From assembly GCA_934364805.1 (NCBI GenBank), contig CAKRMH010000028.1, positions 1-25,617 on the forward strand: 25,617 nt of DNA. Direction: 5' to 3'. This stretch comes from an uncultured Lachnospiraceae bacterium. GTDB taxonomy: Bacteria; Bacillota; Clostridia; Lachnospirales; Lachnospiraceae. The notes below the pieces were generated by a model. It saw nothing but the letters and a program-made list of their open reading frames with translations. It was not told where the DNA came from and made no database searches. Positions 6,233-13,958 of the stretch are shown piece by piece. The position numbers and the translations under genes were made by a program. Position 1 is the first letter of the stretch, and each line of letters opens with the position of its first letter.

Positions 6233-7324
6233 ATGAGTTACAGCGTATATCTGCCGAATTATTCAATTGGAGAGGATTGTTACAAAGAAATTCCGGCAGT
6301 TGCCAGAAGATATGGAAAAAAGGCCGTTGTCATTGGTGGAAAAACAGCAATGTCCAAAGCAAAACAGGCACTTCTTGACGGTCTGAAGGAATCCGATATG
6401 GAAATTACGGACTTTATCTGGTATGGTGGAGATTCCAGCTATGAAAACGGAGACGCCCTGATCGCAGACAAGACCGTTCAGGATGCCGATATCATCTTTG
6501 GTGTTGGCGGTGGAAGAGCATGCGACACCTGCAAATATGTTGCAAACGAACTTCAGAAACCGCTTTTCACATTCCCTACCGTTGCAAGTAACTGTGCGTC
6601 TGTCACAGCGATCTGTGTCATTTACAATGCAGACGGTTCTTTCAAAGAATACTATTATCCAAAGCTTGCAGACCACACCTTTATCAATACTGCGATCATT
6701 GCGGATTCCCCTTATGAACTTCTCTGGGCTGGAATCGGCGATGCACTTTCCAAGGAATGTGAAGCCGTATTTTCAAGCAAAGATGACACTTTGTCACACA
6801 CACCGCTTATGGGCGTTCAGTTAAGTAAAGTCTGCACCAGACCTCTGCTCGATTATGGAAAAGAAGCACTTGCTTCCTTAAAAGCACATAAAGTCAGCGA
6901 TGCCCTGATGCAGGTAACACTGGACATCATTATCTCTACCGGAATCGTATCCAATATGACAACACATATTCCGGATTACTATTATAATTCGTCCCTTGCG
7001 CACTGTGTATATTATGGGGCAACCGTAACACACGGCGGTCATGCGCATCTTCACGGCGAGGTAGTCTCTCTCGGCGTTTTATGCCTGTTAACCTATGAGA
7101 AACAGTTTGAACTGCGTGACCAGATTATGAGATTCAACGCCGAAACCGGTCTTCCTGTCTGCTTCGATGATATTGATGTCACGGAAGATGAGTTTGATGT
7201 CATGGCAGACAAAGTCGAAACTTCAACCGAATGGGAGCATCGTCCAAAAGACGTCACCCGTGAAAAATTCATTGCCTGCATGAAAGATCAGAATGCGGCA
7301 GGACGTGCATTTAAAAATGCATAA
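6233..7324 (+). CDS. Iron-containing alcohol dehydrogenase family protein, glycerol dehydrogenase-like
   Basis: 363 residues, cytosolic. The N-terminal Rossmann-like domain has AVVIGGKTAM, then FGVGGGRACDTCKYVA (about 89-104), the dinucleotide-binding glycine loop of the glycerol dehydrogenase group. Metal ligands can be proposed as D170 (GIGDALSKE), H257 (LAHCVYYG) and H274 (HLHGEVVSLG), matching the Asp-His-His triad. Length is normal. A GAAGGA ribosome binding site lies 6 nt before the ATG, and TATAGT at 6204-6209 is a plausible -10. It is a monocistronic plus-strand gene whose stop codon abuts the stop of the convergent gene at 7325. The true substrate (glycerol, a glycolaldehyde or another hydroxy compound) cannot be decided from sequence. 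Confidence 0.85.
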   Translation: MSYSVYLPNYSIGEDCYKEIPAVARRYGKKAVVIGGKTAMSKAKQALLDGLKESDMEITDFIWYGGDSSYENGDALIADKTVQDADIIFGVGGGRACDTCKYVANELQKPLFTFPTVASNCASVTAICVIYNADGSFKEYYYPKLADHTFINTAIIADSPYELLWAGIGDALSKECEAVFSSKDDTLSHTPLMGVQLSKVCTRPLLDYGKEALASLKAHKVSDALMQVTLDIIISTGIVSNMTTHIPDYYYNSSLAHCVYYGATVTHGGHAHLHGEVVSLGVLCLLTYEKQFELRDQIMRFNAETGLPVCFDDIDVTEDEFDVMADKVETSTEWEHRPKDVTREKFIACMKDQNAAGRAFKNA

Positions 7325-8293
7325 TCACACAACTTCCTCGATCGTGATCTTCTGATTCACGATCCCCGGTTTCCAGAGCATTAAATATACCCGGTAAGCC
7401 AGGTCATCCTTAGCTGTTGTAAAAGGCTCCTCATGGAGAATATCTGCCCGGATTCCTTTTTTCTTTAATTCGCTCTGGCGCAGTTCTGCTTTTTTATATA
7501 GTATGTGAATCCGCTTTTCCATCTCGGGGTCAAACTCCCGTTTCGGAAATGTGGACGTTTCTTTTGCAAGTTTTGCTGCAATCAGATCAACCACTTTAAA
7601 ATGTGCTGTCTGATGCAGCATTTTTGCAATTCTTTTTGCCCTTCTTACGGATGAATCCATGCGGTATTTCTGTAATTCCAGAAGTAATTTCCGGTCTTTG
7701 GCTTCCCGTGCCAGTTCCTCCATAACATCGATCGCTTCCGGTGTAACCTCCCACGGCCCGGTTCTTGGCACCATGTATTTTTCGGGAACAGCAGAATAAG
7801 AACAGTAATTCAATGGTGGAAACGCCACAAGCTCCGCCAGTTTTCTCTCACCCGGTGTACAATATTCCTGTCCAAGATATTCTTTCTTATCACTCAGGAT
7901 TGCAATCCGATATTCCAGCTGGCGCAGATATTCATATCCCGGAATCCAGAAATGTGCCATTTTCCCGTAATCATACAGCCTTACATTGGCTCTCAGTTCT
8001 TTAAAAAATATGGTAAACACGGAATCTTTCTGTCTTACGGCCAGAACGTATTCACCATCCTGCTGTGTCAGAGATGCCTCCAGTCTGCCTTCATAATCCG
8101 GCTTATAATGCCCGGTCATTCTCGCATCCCGGAATATCAGAAAGCTCTCTACCGCATCATTCATCAGATACACCAGCCGAAAGGAATGTCCCGTTTTTTC
8201 TGTTTTTTCTGTCTTTTCTTCCACCGGCTCTGGAAACAGAAGTTCAAACTGATTCTGTGCCAGAAGCTCCTGAAGCATTGCAAATGTATCCAT
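7325..8293 (-). CDS. Conserved protein of unknown function
   Basis: 322 residues; I do not recognise the family. It is soluble, without signal peptide or membrane segment. The N-terminal ~150 residues look strand-rich (for example HSFRLVYLMNDAVESFLIFRDA and YVLAVRQKDSVFTIFFKEL). The middle contains an FPPLNYCSYSAVPEKYM stretch. Residues ~190-290 are helical and basic, and a short tail ends in QKITIEEVV. A run of EKTEK near residue 28 is low complexity. The start has GGAGAAAA upstream. It lies 27 bp after the RelA/SpoT-domain gene on the same strand, so both are probably cotranscribed. Nothing in the sequence ties it to nucleotide signalling except this neighbour. Confidence 0.7.
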   Translation of the reverse strand: MDTFAMLQELLAQNQFELLFPEPVEEKTEKTEKTGHSFRLVYLMNDAVESFLIFRDARMTGHYKPDYEGRLEASLTQQDGEYVLAVRQKDSVFTIFFKELRANVRLYDYGKMAHFWIPGYEYLRQLEYRIAILSDKKEYLGQEYCTPGERKLAELVAFPPLNYCSYSAVPEKYMVPRTGPWEVTPEAIDVMEELAREAKDRKLLLELQKYRMDSSVRRAKRIAKMLHQTAHFKVVDLIAAKLAKETSTFPKREFDPEMEKRIHILYKKAELRQSELKKKGIRADILHEEPFTTAKDDLAYRVYLMLWKPGIVNQKITIEEVV

Positions 8294-8320
8294 TTTTCTC
8301 CTTTTGCGATTGAAACTGTT

Positions 8321-9310
8321 CTAGTCGATCAGATCGTTTTGGAAACGTGACAGATGCTCATACGGAAGAATCCAGCGGCCACGATACAATCCGCATCCGT
8401 CATTGATCAGGCTGTTGTCGATGGCTCCAAACATGTTGACATCAAGTTCTGCCAGCTGAAGCTGCTGCAGACGGATTCCTCTTTCATAAGCCTCATCAAA
8501 ATAGATGCATTCGCCCTCCGGAATAGCATCTCTTCTTGCCCTTGCTTCTTCCTGCCTTTTTTCATATGCCTGGTGGTTGGCAGAACCAATCTCTGCAATG
8601 TCATCCATCATCTTGGTACGAAGCTGCATTTCCATGTAGCATTTTGCACTGTTGTCATAAAACGTAATATGTAACGAACGATATCCGCTATGGCTCTCTC
8701 CTTCGATGTAATCCCGATAATACGGGCGCACTTCATCGCAAAGGAGTGGAGAATGGCTCTCCTTGACGCCTCCTGTTGGCTCTACCGTAAATCCCCGTTC
8801 TTCCAGAAATGAAGGAAGGACATTGGCAATCTCATACAGATGACTGATTTCCTCCTGCTCTCTGTCATCCGGGTTCTTCAGATGACACTTCGGCATGGAG
8901 ATCACGATCCGGTATGCGATCAGGTCACGAAAGCAGTTCAGCCTCTCTTTCAACTCTTCTACCGGCGGATATGCCTGATGTTCCATATAATAATCATAAA
9001 TATATTCCACGATATAACCATTGAACTTTTCTTCTGCCCGGATCAGAGATTTGATCCTGCCCTTAAAGGTAAAAGACAGATATGGATATCTGGATGCCAT
9101 ATATTTATAAAACTCACGGATTTTCTGTGACTGTGCTGTAAGGAAATCATTATGCTCCAGAAGATCCATAATCTGGGTCAAAAAGTCGCAATGAACGTAA
9201 TCGACCTCATTTTCTTCCTTTCTGGCACATTCCAGAAGATCGCCTTTATATTTTTGTAAAATGCGGAGAACCGTGTCTCCTGAATATAAATAATCATTTA
9301 ATGTAATCAT
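8321..9310 (-). CDS. RelA/SpoT-domain protein (putative GTP pyrophosphokinase)
   Basis: 329 residues from the ATG at 9310. The synthetase domain is recognisable: KGRIKSLIRAEEKF, then RDLIAYRIVISMP, then HSGYRSLHITFYDNSAKCYMEMQLRT, which corresponds to the GYxSLH...E(I/M)QxRT core of RelA/SpoT and small alarmone synthetases. There is no HD hydrolase, TGS or ACT domain, so it resembles a stand-alone synthetase with an unusual N-terminal helical part and a C-terminal extension (GRWILPYEHLSRFQ). The expected reaction is pyrophosphate transfer from ATP to GTP or GDP. An alternative TTG start at 9328 adds six residues. The promoter lies so close that the mRNA appears leaderless. Transcription probably continues into the gene at 7325-8293. 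Confidence 0.8.
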   Translation of the reverse strand: MITLNDYLYSGDTVLRILQKYKGDLLECARKEENEVDYVHCDFLTQIMDLLEHNDFLTAQSQKIREFYKYMASRYPYLSFTFKGRIKSLIRAEEKFNGYIVEYIYDYYMEHQAYPPVEELKERLNCFRDLIAYRIVISMPKCHLKNPDDREQEEISHLYEIANVLPSFLEERGFTVEPTGGVKESHSPLLCDEVRPYYRDYIEGESHSGYRSLHITFYDNSAKCYMEMQLRTKMMDDIAEIGSANHQAYEKRQEEARARRDAIPEGECIYFDEAYERGIRLQQLQLAELDVNMFGAIDNSLINDGCGLYRGRWILPYEHLSRFQNDLID

Positions 9311-9317
9311 ATTTTTT

Positions 9318-9345
9318 ATTATAAGCAATTGCCAGAAGAAAGCAA
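9318..9345 (-). promoter_or_regulatory. Promoter placing transcription start at the ATG (leaderless)
   Basis: On the minus strand TTGCTT (9340-9345), 16 bp, then a perfect TATAAT (9318-9323). Only AAAAAAT separates the -10 from the ATG at 9310, so the transcript would start at or one base before the start codon. No ribosome binding site is present. Confidence 0.55.
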
Positions 9346-9360
9346 TGAATTTGCCCTGCC

Positions 9361-10332
9361 CTAAAAATTAAGATCGATTTCAATCCCTTTTAAATCCTCA
9401 TTTACGAGATGATTCTCTTTTAATATCTTCTGTATCTGTTTCTGTGCATGATTAACCTGATTATCCGATTGATTCTGCATGGAAAGCTTCTGTTCCATCT
9501 GATCGCTTCTGGTCTGCTTTTTGAGAAGTTCTTCCTGTTCTTTTCGTTTCTCTTTTGCGTCGTCGGTTTTCTCCTGCTTTTTTTCTTTTTCTTCCTGTGC
9601 TTTTTCGGCCTTTTCCTGCTCTTCTTTCGCATCCTCGTCAATGTTGTCTCTGCCTTCCTGAATGAGCATATTGAGGATTTCCTTACCGGAGGCATCCAGA
9701 ATCTGTCCTGCTGCATCCTGTGCTTTTAACATATCCTGAGATTTCAGCTGATCGATGGTAGAATCCGTAACTGCCTCCTGCAAAGCTGCCACTTCTCTGT
9801 TTTTCCGCTCTACTTCCCTGCTCAGTGCGGATTTCACGCTGTTTTGTCTCAAAACTTCTTTCTGATAATCCGTAAACGGCGTATTCTGCAATTCTTTCAA
9901 GCGTTCCTTTTCTTCCTCGGAAAAAGAATCAAACGATGCACCAGTCACATTATTCTGATACTTTTCGAGCAGTTCCAGATCTTTTTGCTCCTTTGAATCC
10001 GGATCTACTCCGTATTTTTCCTGAAGATTCTTTTTGGTTTCTTCAATATTTTTCATCTGCTCCGTAAGTTTTTGTACTTCCGTCAGCTTATCTGCCTTTT
10101 GTGCCTCCAGATCTTTCTGTTCTGCTGCCGATTTTGCATCTCTATTCCATGCATTTTGCACAAGTTTCATTGCCTGTTTTCTGGCATTTTCACGCTTTTT
10201 ATCTATCCCGCTGCGTTTCGGGTCCAGTCCTTTCAGACTGCGTGCATCAATTGTCTTTCGTGGCTGTGACGATTCCTGTGCTGCCGGATAAACGTCAGAG
10301 CTTCCCTGACCTGCTTTAATAGAAATTGACAT
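9361..10332 (-). CDS. Coiled-coil protein of unknown function
   Basis: 323 residues, very rich in K, E, Q and D, with no signal peptide or membrane segment. Long heptad-like helices span about residues 60-120 (QKADKLTEVQKLTEQMKNIEE) and 150-290, including a strongly biased stretch of E/K/Q at ~235-275. The N-terminus MSISIKAGQGSSDVYPAAQ and the C-terminus LKGIEIDLNF look like short docking segments. A GGGGGAAG ribosome binding site precedes the ATG. It ends 15 bp before the -35 of the RelA/SpoT-domain promoter. I can assign no family or function; a cytosolic scaffold or surface-associated filament are both open. Confidence 0.75.
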   Translation of the reverse strand: MSISIKAGQGSSDVYPAAQESSQPRKTIDARSLKGLDPKRSGIDKKRENARKQAMKLVQNAWNRDAKSAAEQKDLEAQKADKLTEVQKLTEQMKNIEETKKNLQEKYGVDPDSKEQKDLELLEKYQNNVTGASFDSFSEEEKERLKELQNTPFTDYQKEVLRQNSVKSALSREVERKNREVAALQEAVTDSTIDQLKSQDMLKAQDAAGQILDASGKEILNMLIQEGRDNIDEDAKEEQEKAEKAQEEKEKKQEKTDDAKEKRKEQEELLKKQTRSDQMEQKLSMQNQSDNQVNHAQKQIQKILKENHLVNEDLKGIEIDLNF

Positions 10333-10455
10333 ATTTCTTCCCCCTGTACTTTTTTATAATTTTTCATATGAACACTCATTTTGTAAACTCTATCTGATGT
10401 ATCGGACATTTTCCCCAAAAGCATGAGTATTCCCGCTGATTCGTTCCAAAGCTGC

Positions 10456-10484
10456 TTGCGCTTCTTTTGCGCTCTTTATATAAT
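10456..10484 (+). promoter_or_regulatory. Promoter of the SDR gene
   Basis: TTGCGC (10456-10461), 17 bp, TATAAT (10479-10484). The predicted start is about 25 nt before the ribosome binding site GGAGGAG and the ATG at 10516. Confidence 0.7.
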
Positions 10485-10515
10485 AAGATTAATTTTACAC
10501 TTTTTGGAGGAGATC

Positions 10516-11280
10516 ATGAGACAGAAAACTGTATGGATTACCGGCGCAAGCTCCGGAATCGGAATGGAATTTGCAAGACAATATGCGCAAAAAGGATATC
10601 GGCTGATTCTGACCGCCAGACGTCGTGAAAGACTTGAGGCTCTTGAAAAAGAACTGCATGTTCCATGCCGTATTGAGGTCTGTGATCTGTCACAGGAAGA
10701 GGAATGTTATCGTATTTGTAATCGAATATCTGATGAAGCCATCGATGTTTTTATCAACAATGCGGGAATGGGTGCATATGGTTCCTTTCTTGAGACCAGT
10801 CTGGAAAAAGAAATCACCATGCTTCACCTGAATGATCGTGCTATGCATATTCTGATGAAACAGATGCTCCTCCAGATGCAAAAAAGAGGAAGCGGAACCA
10901 TTTTAAATGTCGCTTCCTCTGCCGGTCTTTTTCCCGGCGGTCCCTATATGGCTGCATATTATGCCAGCAAAGCTTATGTTGTCAGCCTGACACGTGCCGT
11001 TTCCGAAGAACTTCGTCAGCTGCAAAGTCCGGTATATGTCTGTGCGCTTTGTCCCGGTCCGGTCAATACGGAATTCAATGCGCACGCCGATGTGCATTCC
11101 GCATTAAACGGGATCTCTGCAAAATGCTGTGTCCGCGAAGCGTTCTACGGCATGAAACGTCATAAAACCATCCTCGTTCCTACGCTTCTGATGCGCCTCG
11201 GATGCAGTGCCCAGAGGCTTCTTCCAGCCCGGCTTCTTCTTCCGGTCGTGGCGCATCAGCAGAAAAAGAAAGGACGTTAG
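10516..11280 (+). CDS. SDR family NAD(P)-dependent oxidoreductase
   Basis: 254 residues. Classical short-chain dehydrogenase features: the dinucleotide loop TGASSGIG at 9-16, an arginine-rich TARRRERLEAL after the second strand that favours NADP(H), NNAG at 81-84, serine of VASSAG near 134-135, and YxxxK at Y148/K152. The C-terminus ends in a basic, hydrophobic tail (LLPARLLLPVVAHQQKKKGR), reminiscent of membrane-associated family members. The ATG at 10516 has a perfectly spaced GGAGGAG; an upstream in-frame ATG at 10423 lies before the promoter and is rejected. The stop is 4 bp from the end of the convergent ABC1 kinase gene. Substrate unknown. Confidence 0.9.
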   Translation: MRQKTVWITGASSGIGMEFARQYAQKGYRLILTARRRERLEALEKELHVPCRIEVCDLSQEEECYRICNRISDEAIDVFINNAGMGAYGSFLETSLEKEITMLHLNDRAMHILMKQMLLQMQKRGSGTILNVASSAGLFPGGPYMAAYYASKAYVVSLTRAVSEELRQLQSPVYVCALCPGPVNTEFNAHADVHSALNGISAKCCVREAFYGMKRHKTILVPTLLMRLGCSAQRLLPARLLLPVVAHQQKKKGR

Positions 11281-11284
11281 ATCG

Positions 11285-12871
11285 TCAGCGTTTCGACACA
11301 AAATGTTTGATCAGTGTATACAAAACAATGATGCATGCGAACATATATCCTATTGCTCCAAGCGCAGGGATTCCAAGCAGTTTTGGAGACATATCGGTTG
11401 TGCAGATGATGCTGGAACTGATCAAAAGTGCCATAACCCATAATCCCATCACAATATTACGCACCAGTCTGTGCAAAAGACGGGACAATTCCCTGGATGC
11501 ATGCATGTCCAGATTGATTCTCATCTGTCCTCTTTTAAACTCTTCCAGTATCTTCGACAGTTGTGTCGGCAGTTCCATGGTTTTATTGACCGCCTGAAAA
11601 ACATCTTTCCCGGAATTCTTCAGTTCCTTTTTCCAGTCAAAATTCTGCCAGAGATGTGCCTTCATGCGCGCTGTAGCAATCTCAACCATGTTAATCTGCG
11701 GACTGATGTCTGTGAGAACACCCTCCATCTGGGTAAGTCCCCTTGCAAGCATGCTGAGTCCGTGCGGCATAGAGATGCGATTGACTTTCATGATCTCCAT
11801 CATTTCCTGCATGAGCACTGCAACATCAATCTCACCCATATCAAGGCTTCCGTATTTTTCAAGCATTTTTTCAATATCTTTGTAAAGCTTTGCGGTATCG
11901 GGTTCTGCCCGGAAGTCTCCCAGTGCCAGAACTGCATCCTGTATCATTCCGACATCGCCCGATGCAATTCCCTGAATGGCTTTTGTCAGTTCCTTCCTAT
12001 CCCGCTCGGTAAGACGTCCCATCATGCCCATATCGATCCAGACGATTTTTCCATCCCGTATGCGGATATTTCCCGGATGTGGATCTGCATGGAAAAATCC
12101 ATCTTCCATGACCTGTCGGATATAGTTGTCGACAAGTTTGCTTCCGATCTCATTCAGATCGTATCCATTCTCAAGCAGAGCCTGCTTGTTGTCTACCTGA
12201 AAACCGTCAATGTATTCCATGACAAGAACATGTGTCGTGGTGTACTCCCGATACAGCACCGGTGTTGCCACAAATGCAACTTCTTTATTGTATCTGGCGA
12301 ATTCCTCCATGTTGGCTGCTTCCGTCAGAAAATTCATCTCTTCCTGTGCAACCGCCCACATCTCATCTAAGACCATGTCGAGATTTACCAGTTCTTTGAT
12401 GCTCACCGGCGGTATAAGCCGGTAGGCTTTGTGAAGCAGGGCAATATCGCGTGACATGATCTCGTAGATCCCTTTGCGCTGCACTTTTACCACGACCTGC
12501 TCGCCACTTTGAAGAACCGCACGATGCACCTGTGCGATCGATGCAGCCCCAAGCGGCTCCGGATCAAGGCTGGAAAAAACTTCTTTCCATGAAACACCAA
12601 AGGAATCCTGCAGCACCTCTTCCACCTGCGAAAACTGCATCGGGGCAACATCCGAGCACAGCTTCATCAGTTCATCACAGTATTGCTTCGGAAGGATATC
12701 GGAATGAAGCGACATGATCTGGCCGAGTTTAATATACGTTGGTCCAAGATCCTCAAGGATCAGCCGAAGCTTCTCCGGGGTCAGACCCTGCATAATCTTA
12801 TGTTTTTTTAAAACCGCCGTCATTTCCTTCAGGCGGGATCCATTGCTCTTCTCCTCTACCCTGCTGCCCAT
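11285..12871 (-). CDS. ABC1/AarF/UbiB family kinase-like protein
   Basis: 528 residues from the ATG at 12871. Family hallmarks are present: KLGQ at 48-51 (the KxGQ motif), the alanine-rich loop GAASIAQVHRA at 108-118, the ATP-binding lysine VVVKVQ at 129, HADPHPGNI at 261-269, and the DFG-like WIDMG around D280. Two C-terminal transmembrane helices (about 468-525) anchor it. Members act in lipid or quinone biology and have ATPase or atypical kinase activity; the Firmicute role is unknown. GGAAAGG lies 6 nt before the chosen ATG; upstream TTG (12898) and ATG (12886) have no ribosome binding site. It follows the phasin-like gene in the same operon. Confidence 0.88.
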   Translation of the reverse strand: MGSRVEEKSNGSRLKEMTAVLKKHKIMQGLTPEKLRLILEDLGPTYIKLGQIMSLHSDILPKQYCDELMKLCSDVAPMQFSQVEEVLQDSFGVSWKEVFSSLDPEPLGAASIAQVHRAVLQSGEQVVVKVQRKGIYEIMSRDIALLHKAYRLIPPVSIKELVNLDMVLDEMWAVAQEEMNFLTEAANMEEFARYNKEVAFVATPVLYREYTTTHVLVMEYIDGFQVDNKQALLENGYDLNEIGSKLVDNYIRQVMEDGFFHADPHPGNIRIRDGKIVWIDMGMMGRLTERDRKELTKAIQGIASGDVGMIQDAVLALGDFRAEPDTAKLYKDIEKMLEKYGSLDMGEIDVAVLMQEMMEIMKVNRISMPHGLSMLARGLTQMEGVLTDISPQINMVEIATARMKAHLWQNFDWKKELKNSGKDVFQAVNKTMELPTQLSKILEEFKRGQMRINLDMHASRELSRLLHRLVRNIVMGLWVMALLISSSIICTTDMSPKLLGIPALGAIGYMFACIIVLYTLIKHFVSKR

Positions 12872-12940
12872 TCCAATCCTTTCCATCTGACTGTACAATC
12901 ACTGTCATTCATTCGTCCGTAGCTGTGCATCTGCTGTCAT

Positions 12941-13351
12941 CTATTCTGCTTCGTTCTTCTCGTCAGCAGAGGACTCTTCTGCAGTCTCTTCGGATTCCTC
13001 ATCGTTTTCGGATTCATCTTTTCCGGTATCCTCCTCAGCCTCTTTTGCCTTGGACTCTTCTGCTTCTTTTAACTTTTCTTTCAGGCTGTCTAACTGCTCC
13101 GGAGTCATCTTTCCAAGCATTTCTTCTAATTCTTCCGGAGTCTGTGGTTTTACAGAAACGTTGACATTCTTCTTCACTGTCTCTTTGATATTGTGTTTCA
13201 GCTCCTGATTTAACACCTTTCCCTGTTCTACAGTCAGTTCACCTTTTTTGACCATTTCATCCAGAATCTCTTTGGATTTTTCAGCGGTAACTGCTACTGT
13301 ACCGATTCCTGCCAATAATACCTTCTTTAATCCATCACTTAATTTGTCCAT
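12941..13351 (-). CDS. Phasin-like small protein with acidic tail
   Basis: 136 residues. The N-terminal ~60 residues (LKKVLLAGIGTVAVTAEKSKEILDE then VKKGELTVEQGKVLNQEL) match the phasin-like or polyhydroxyalkanoate-associated family found beside ABC1 kinases in Clostridia. Residues ~85-136 are almost entirely E, D, S and A, a disordered acidic tail. There are no cysteines and no signal peptide. A GAAAGGAG ribosome binding site precedes the ATG. The gene leads the ABC1 kinase with a ~70-bp gap. No polyhydroxyalkanoate synthase is visible, so a storage-granule role is not supported; partnership with the membrane kinase is the better inference. Confidence 0.75.
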   Translation of the reverse strand: MDKLSDGLKKVLLAGIGTVAVTAEKSKEILDEMVKKGELTVEQGKVLNQELKHNIKETVKKNVNVSVKPQTPEELEEMLGKMTPEQLDSLKEKLKEAEESKAKEAEEDTGKDESENDEESEETAEESSADEKNEAE

Positions 13352-13386
13352 AGTTTCTGCTCCTTTCTCTCTTTGTGTATACTTTA

Positions 13387-13431
13387 GGCAACTGCAAGAC
13401 TAATTTAAATTTCAAGAGTCCTGCAATTACC
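13387..13431 (-). repeat. 45-bp hairpin element related to the 208-bp element at 17731-17938
   Basis: Arms GGCAACTGCAAGACT (13387-13401) and AGTCCTGCAATTACC (13417-13431) pair at all 15 positions in the minus-strand RNA, three of them G-U, around an AATTTAAATTT-containing loop. The element overlaps the stop codon of the DgkA-type gene (13427-13429). The segment TAATTTAAATTTCAAGAG resembles the right arm of the larger element at 17907-17925. It may act as an operon-internal RNA structure or terminator-like element. Confidence 0.6.
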
Positions 13432-13804
13432 CAAGGAAAAGGGCGATGCCCTTTGGAAGGAAGATGACCAGTCCTGCGATTGCTGCCATGATCGCAGCGA
13501 TCAGCACCGCACCTGCTGCAGTATCTTTTGCGATCTTTGCAAGCGGTCTGCGTTCAGAAGTAACCAGATCCACAACAGCCTCCACGGCTGTGTTTACCAG
13601 TTCGAGAGCCATGACAAGTCCAAACAGTGTCAGACAGATGCACCATTCTGTTGCCGATATCTGAAAGATAAATCCGGCCAGTATTACAAGCAGTGTCATC
13701 ACACAGTGGATCTTCATATTGCGTTCTTTCCGAATACAGGTAAAAATCCCTTCAAATGCGTATCCAAAGCTTTTCCAGATTGGCGGTTTCTTCTCTCCTG
13801 ACAT
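13427..13804 (-). CDS. dgkA: Diacylglycerol/undecaprenol kinase (DgkA family)
   Basis: 125 residues, an integral membrane protein with three transmembrane helices (about 33-52, 55-72 and 98-117). The signature of the prokaryotic DAGK family is clear: MALELVNTAVEAVVDLV (E69, N71, E75, D79) followed by KIAKDTAAGAV (K93, D94). In Gram-positive bacteria this family phosphorylates undecaprenol for recycling of the cell-wall lipid carrier, and occasionally diacylglycerol. A GGAAAGAGG ribosome binding site precedes the ATG. It lies 75 bp upstream of the phasin-like gene on the same strand, separated by the hairpin at 13387-13431. Confidence 0.9.
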   Translation of the reverse strand: MSGEKKPPIWKSFGYAFEGIFTCIRKERNMKIHCVMTLLVILAGFIFQISATEWCICLTLFGLVMALELVNTAVEAVVDLVTSERRPLAKIAKDTAAGAVLIAAIMAAIAGLVIFLPKGIALFLG

Positions 13805-13958
13805 CCTCTTTCCTCTCCTTTACACACACGTTTTTCATACTTTTATTTTATCACGCAATGCAGTTCTTTCATAGCTACAATCTGTTTGAAGTGTACATGC
13901 TTAACTACAGTCCGCACTGCACCGGAATGCGATCGGTTCCTGCACATAAAAATGCGGT

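Noticed and set aside
9448..9729. Hydrophobic plus-strand frame that looks like a membrane protein
   Set aside because: It is the reverse complement of the K/E-rich coiled-coil gene; poly-F/L content is expected and no start signal exists.
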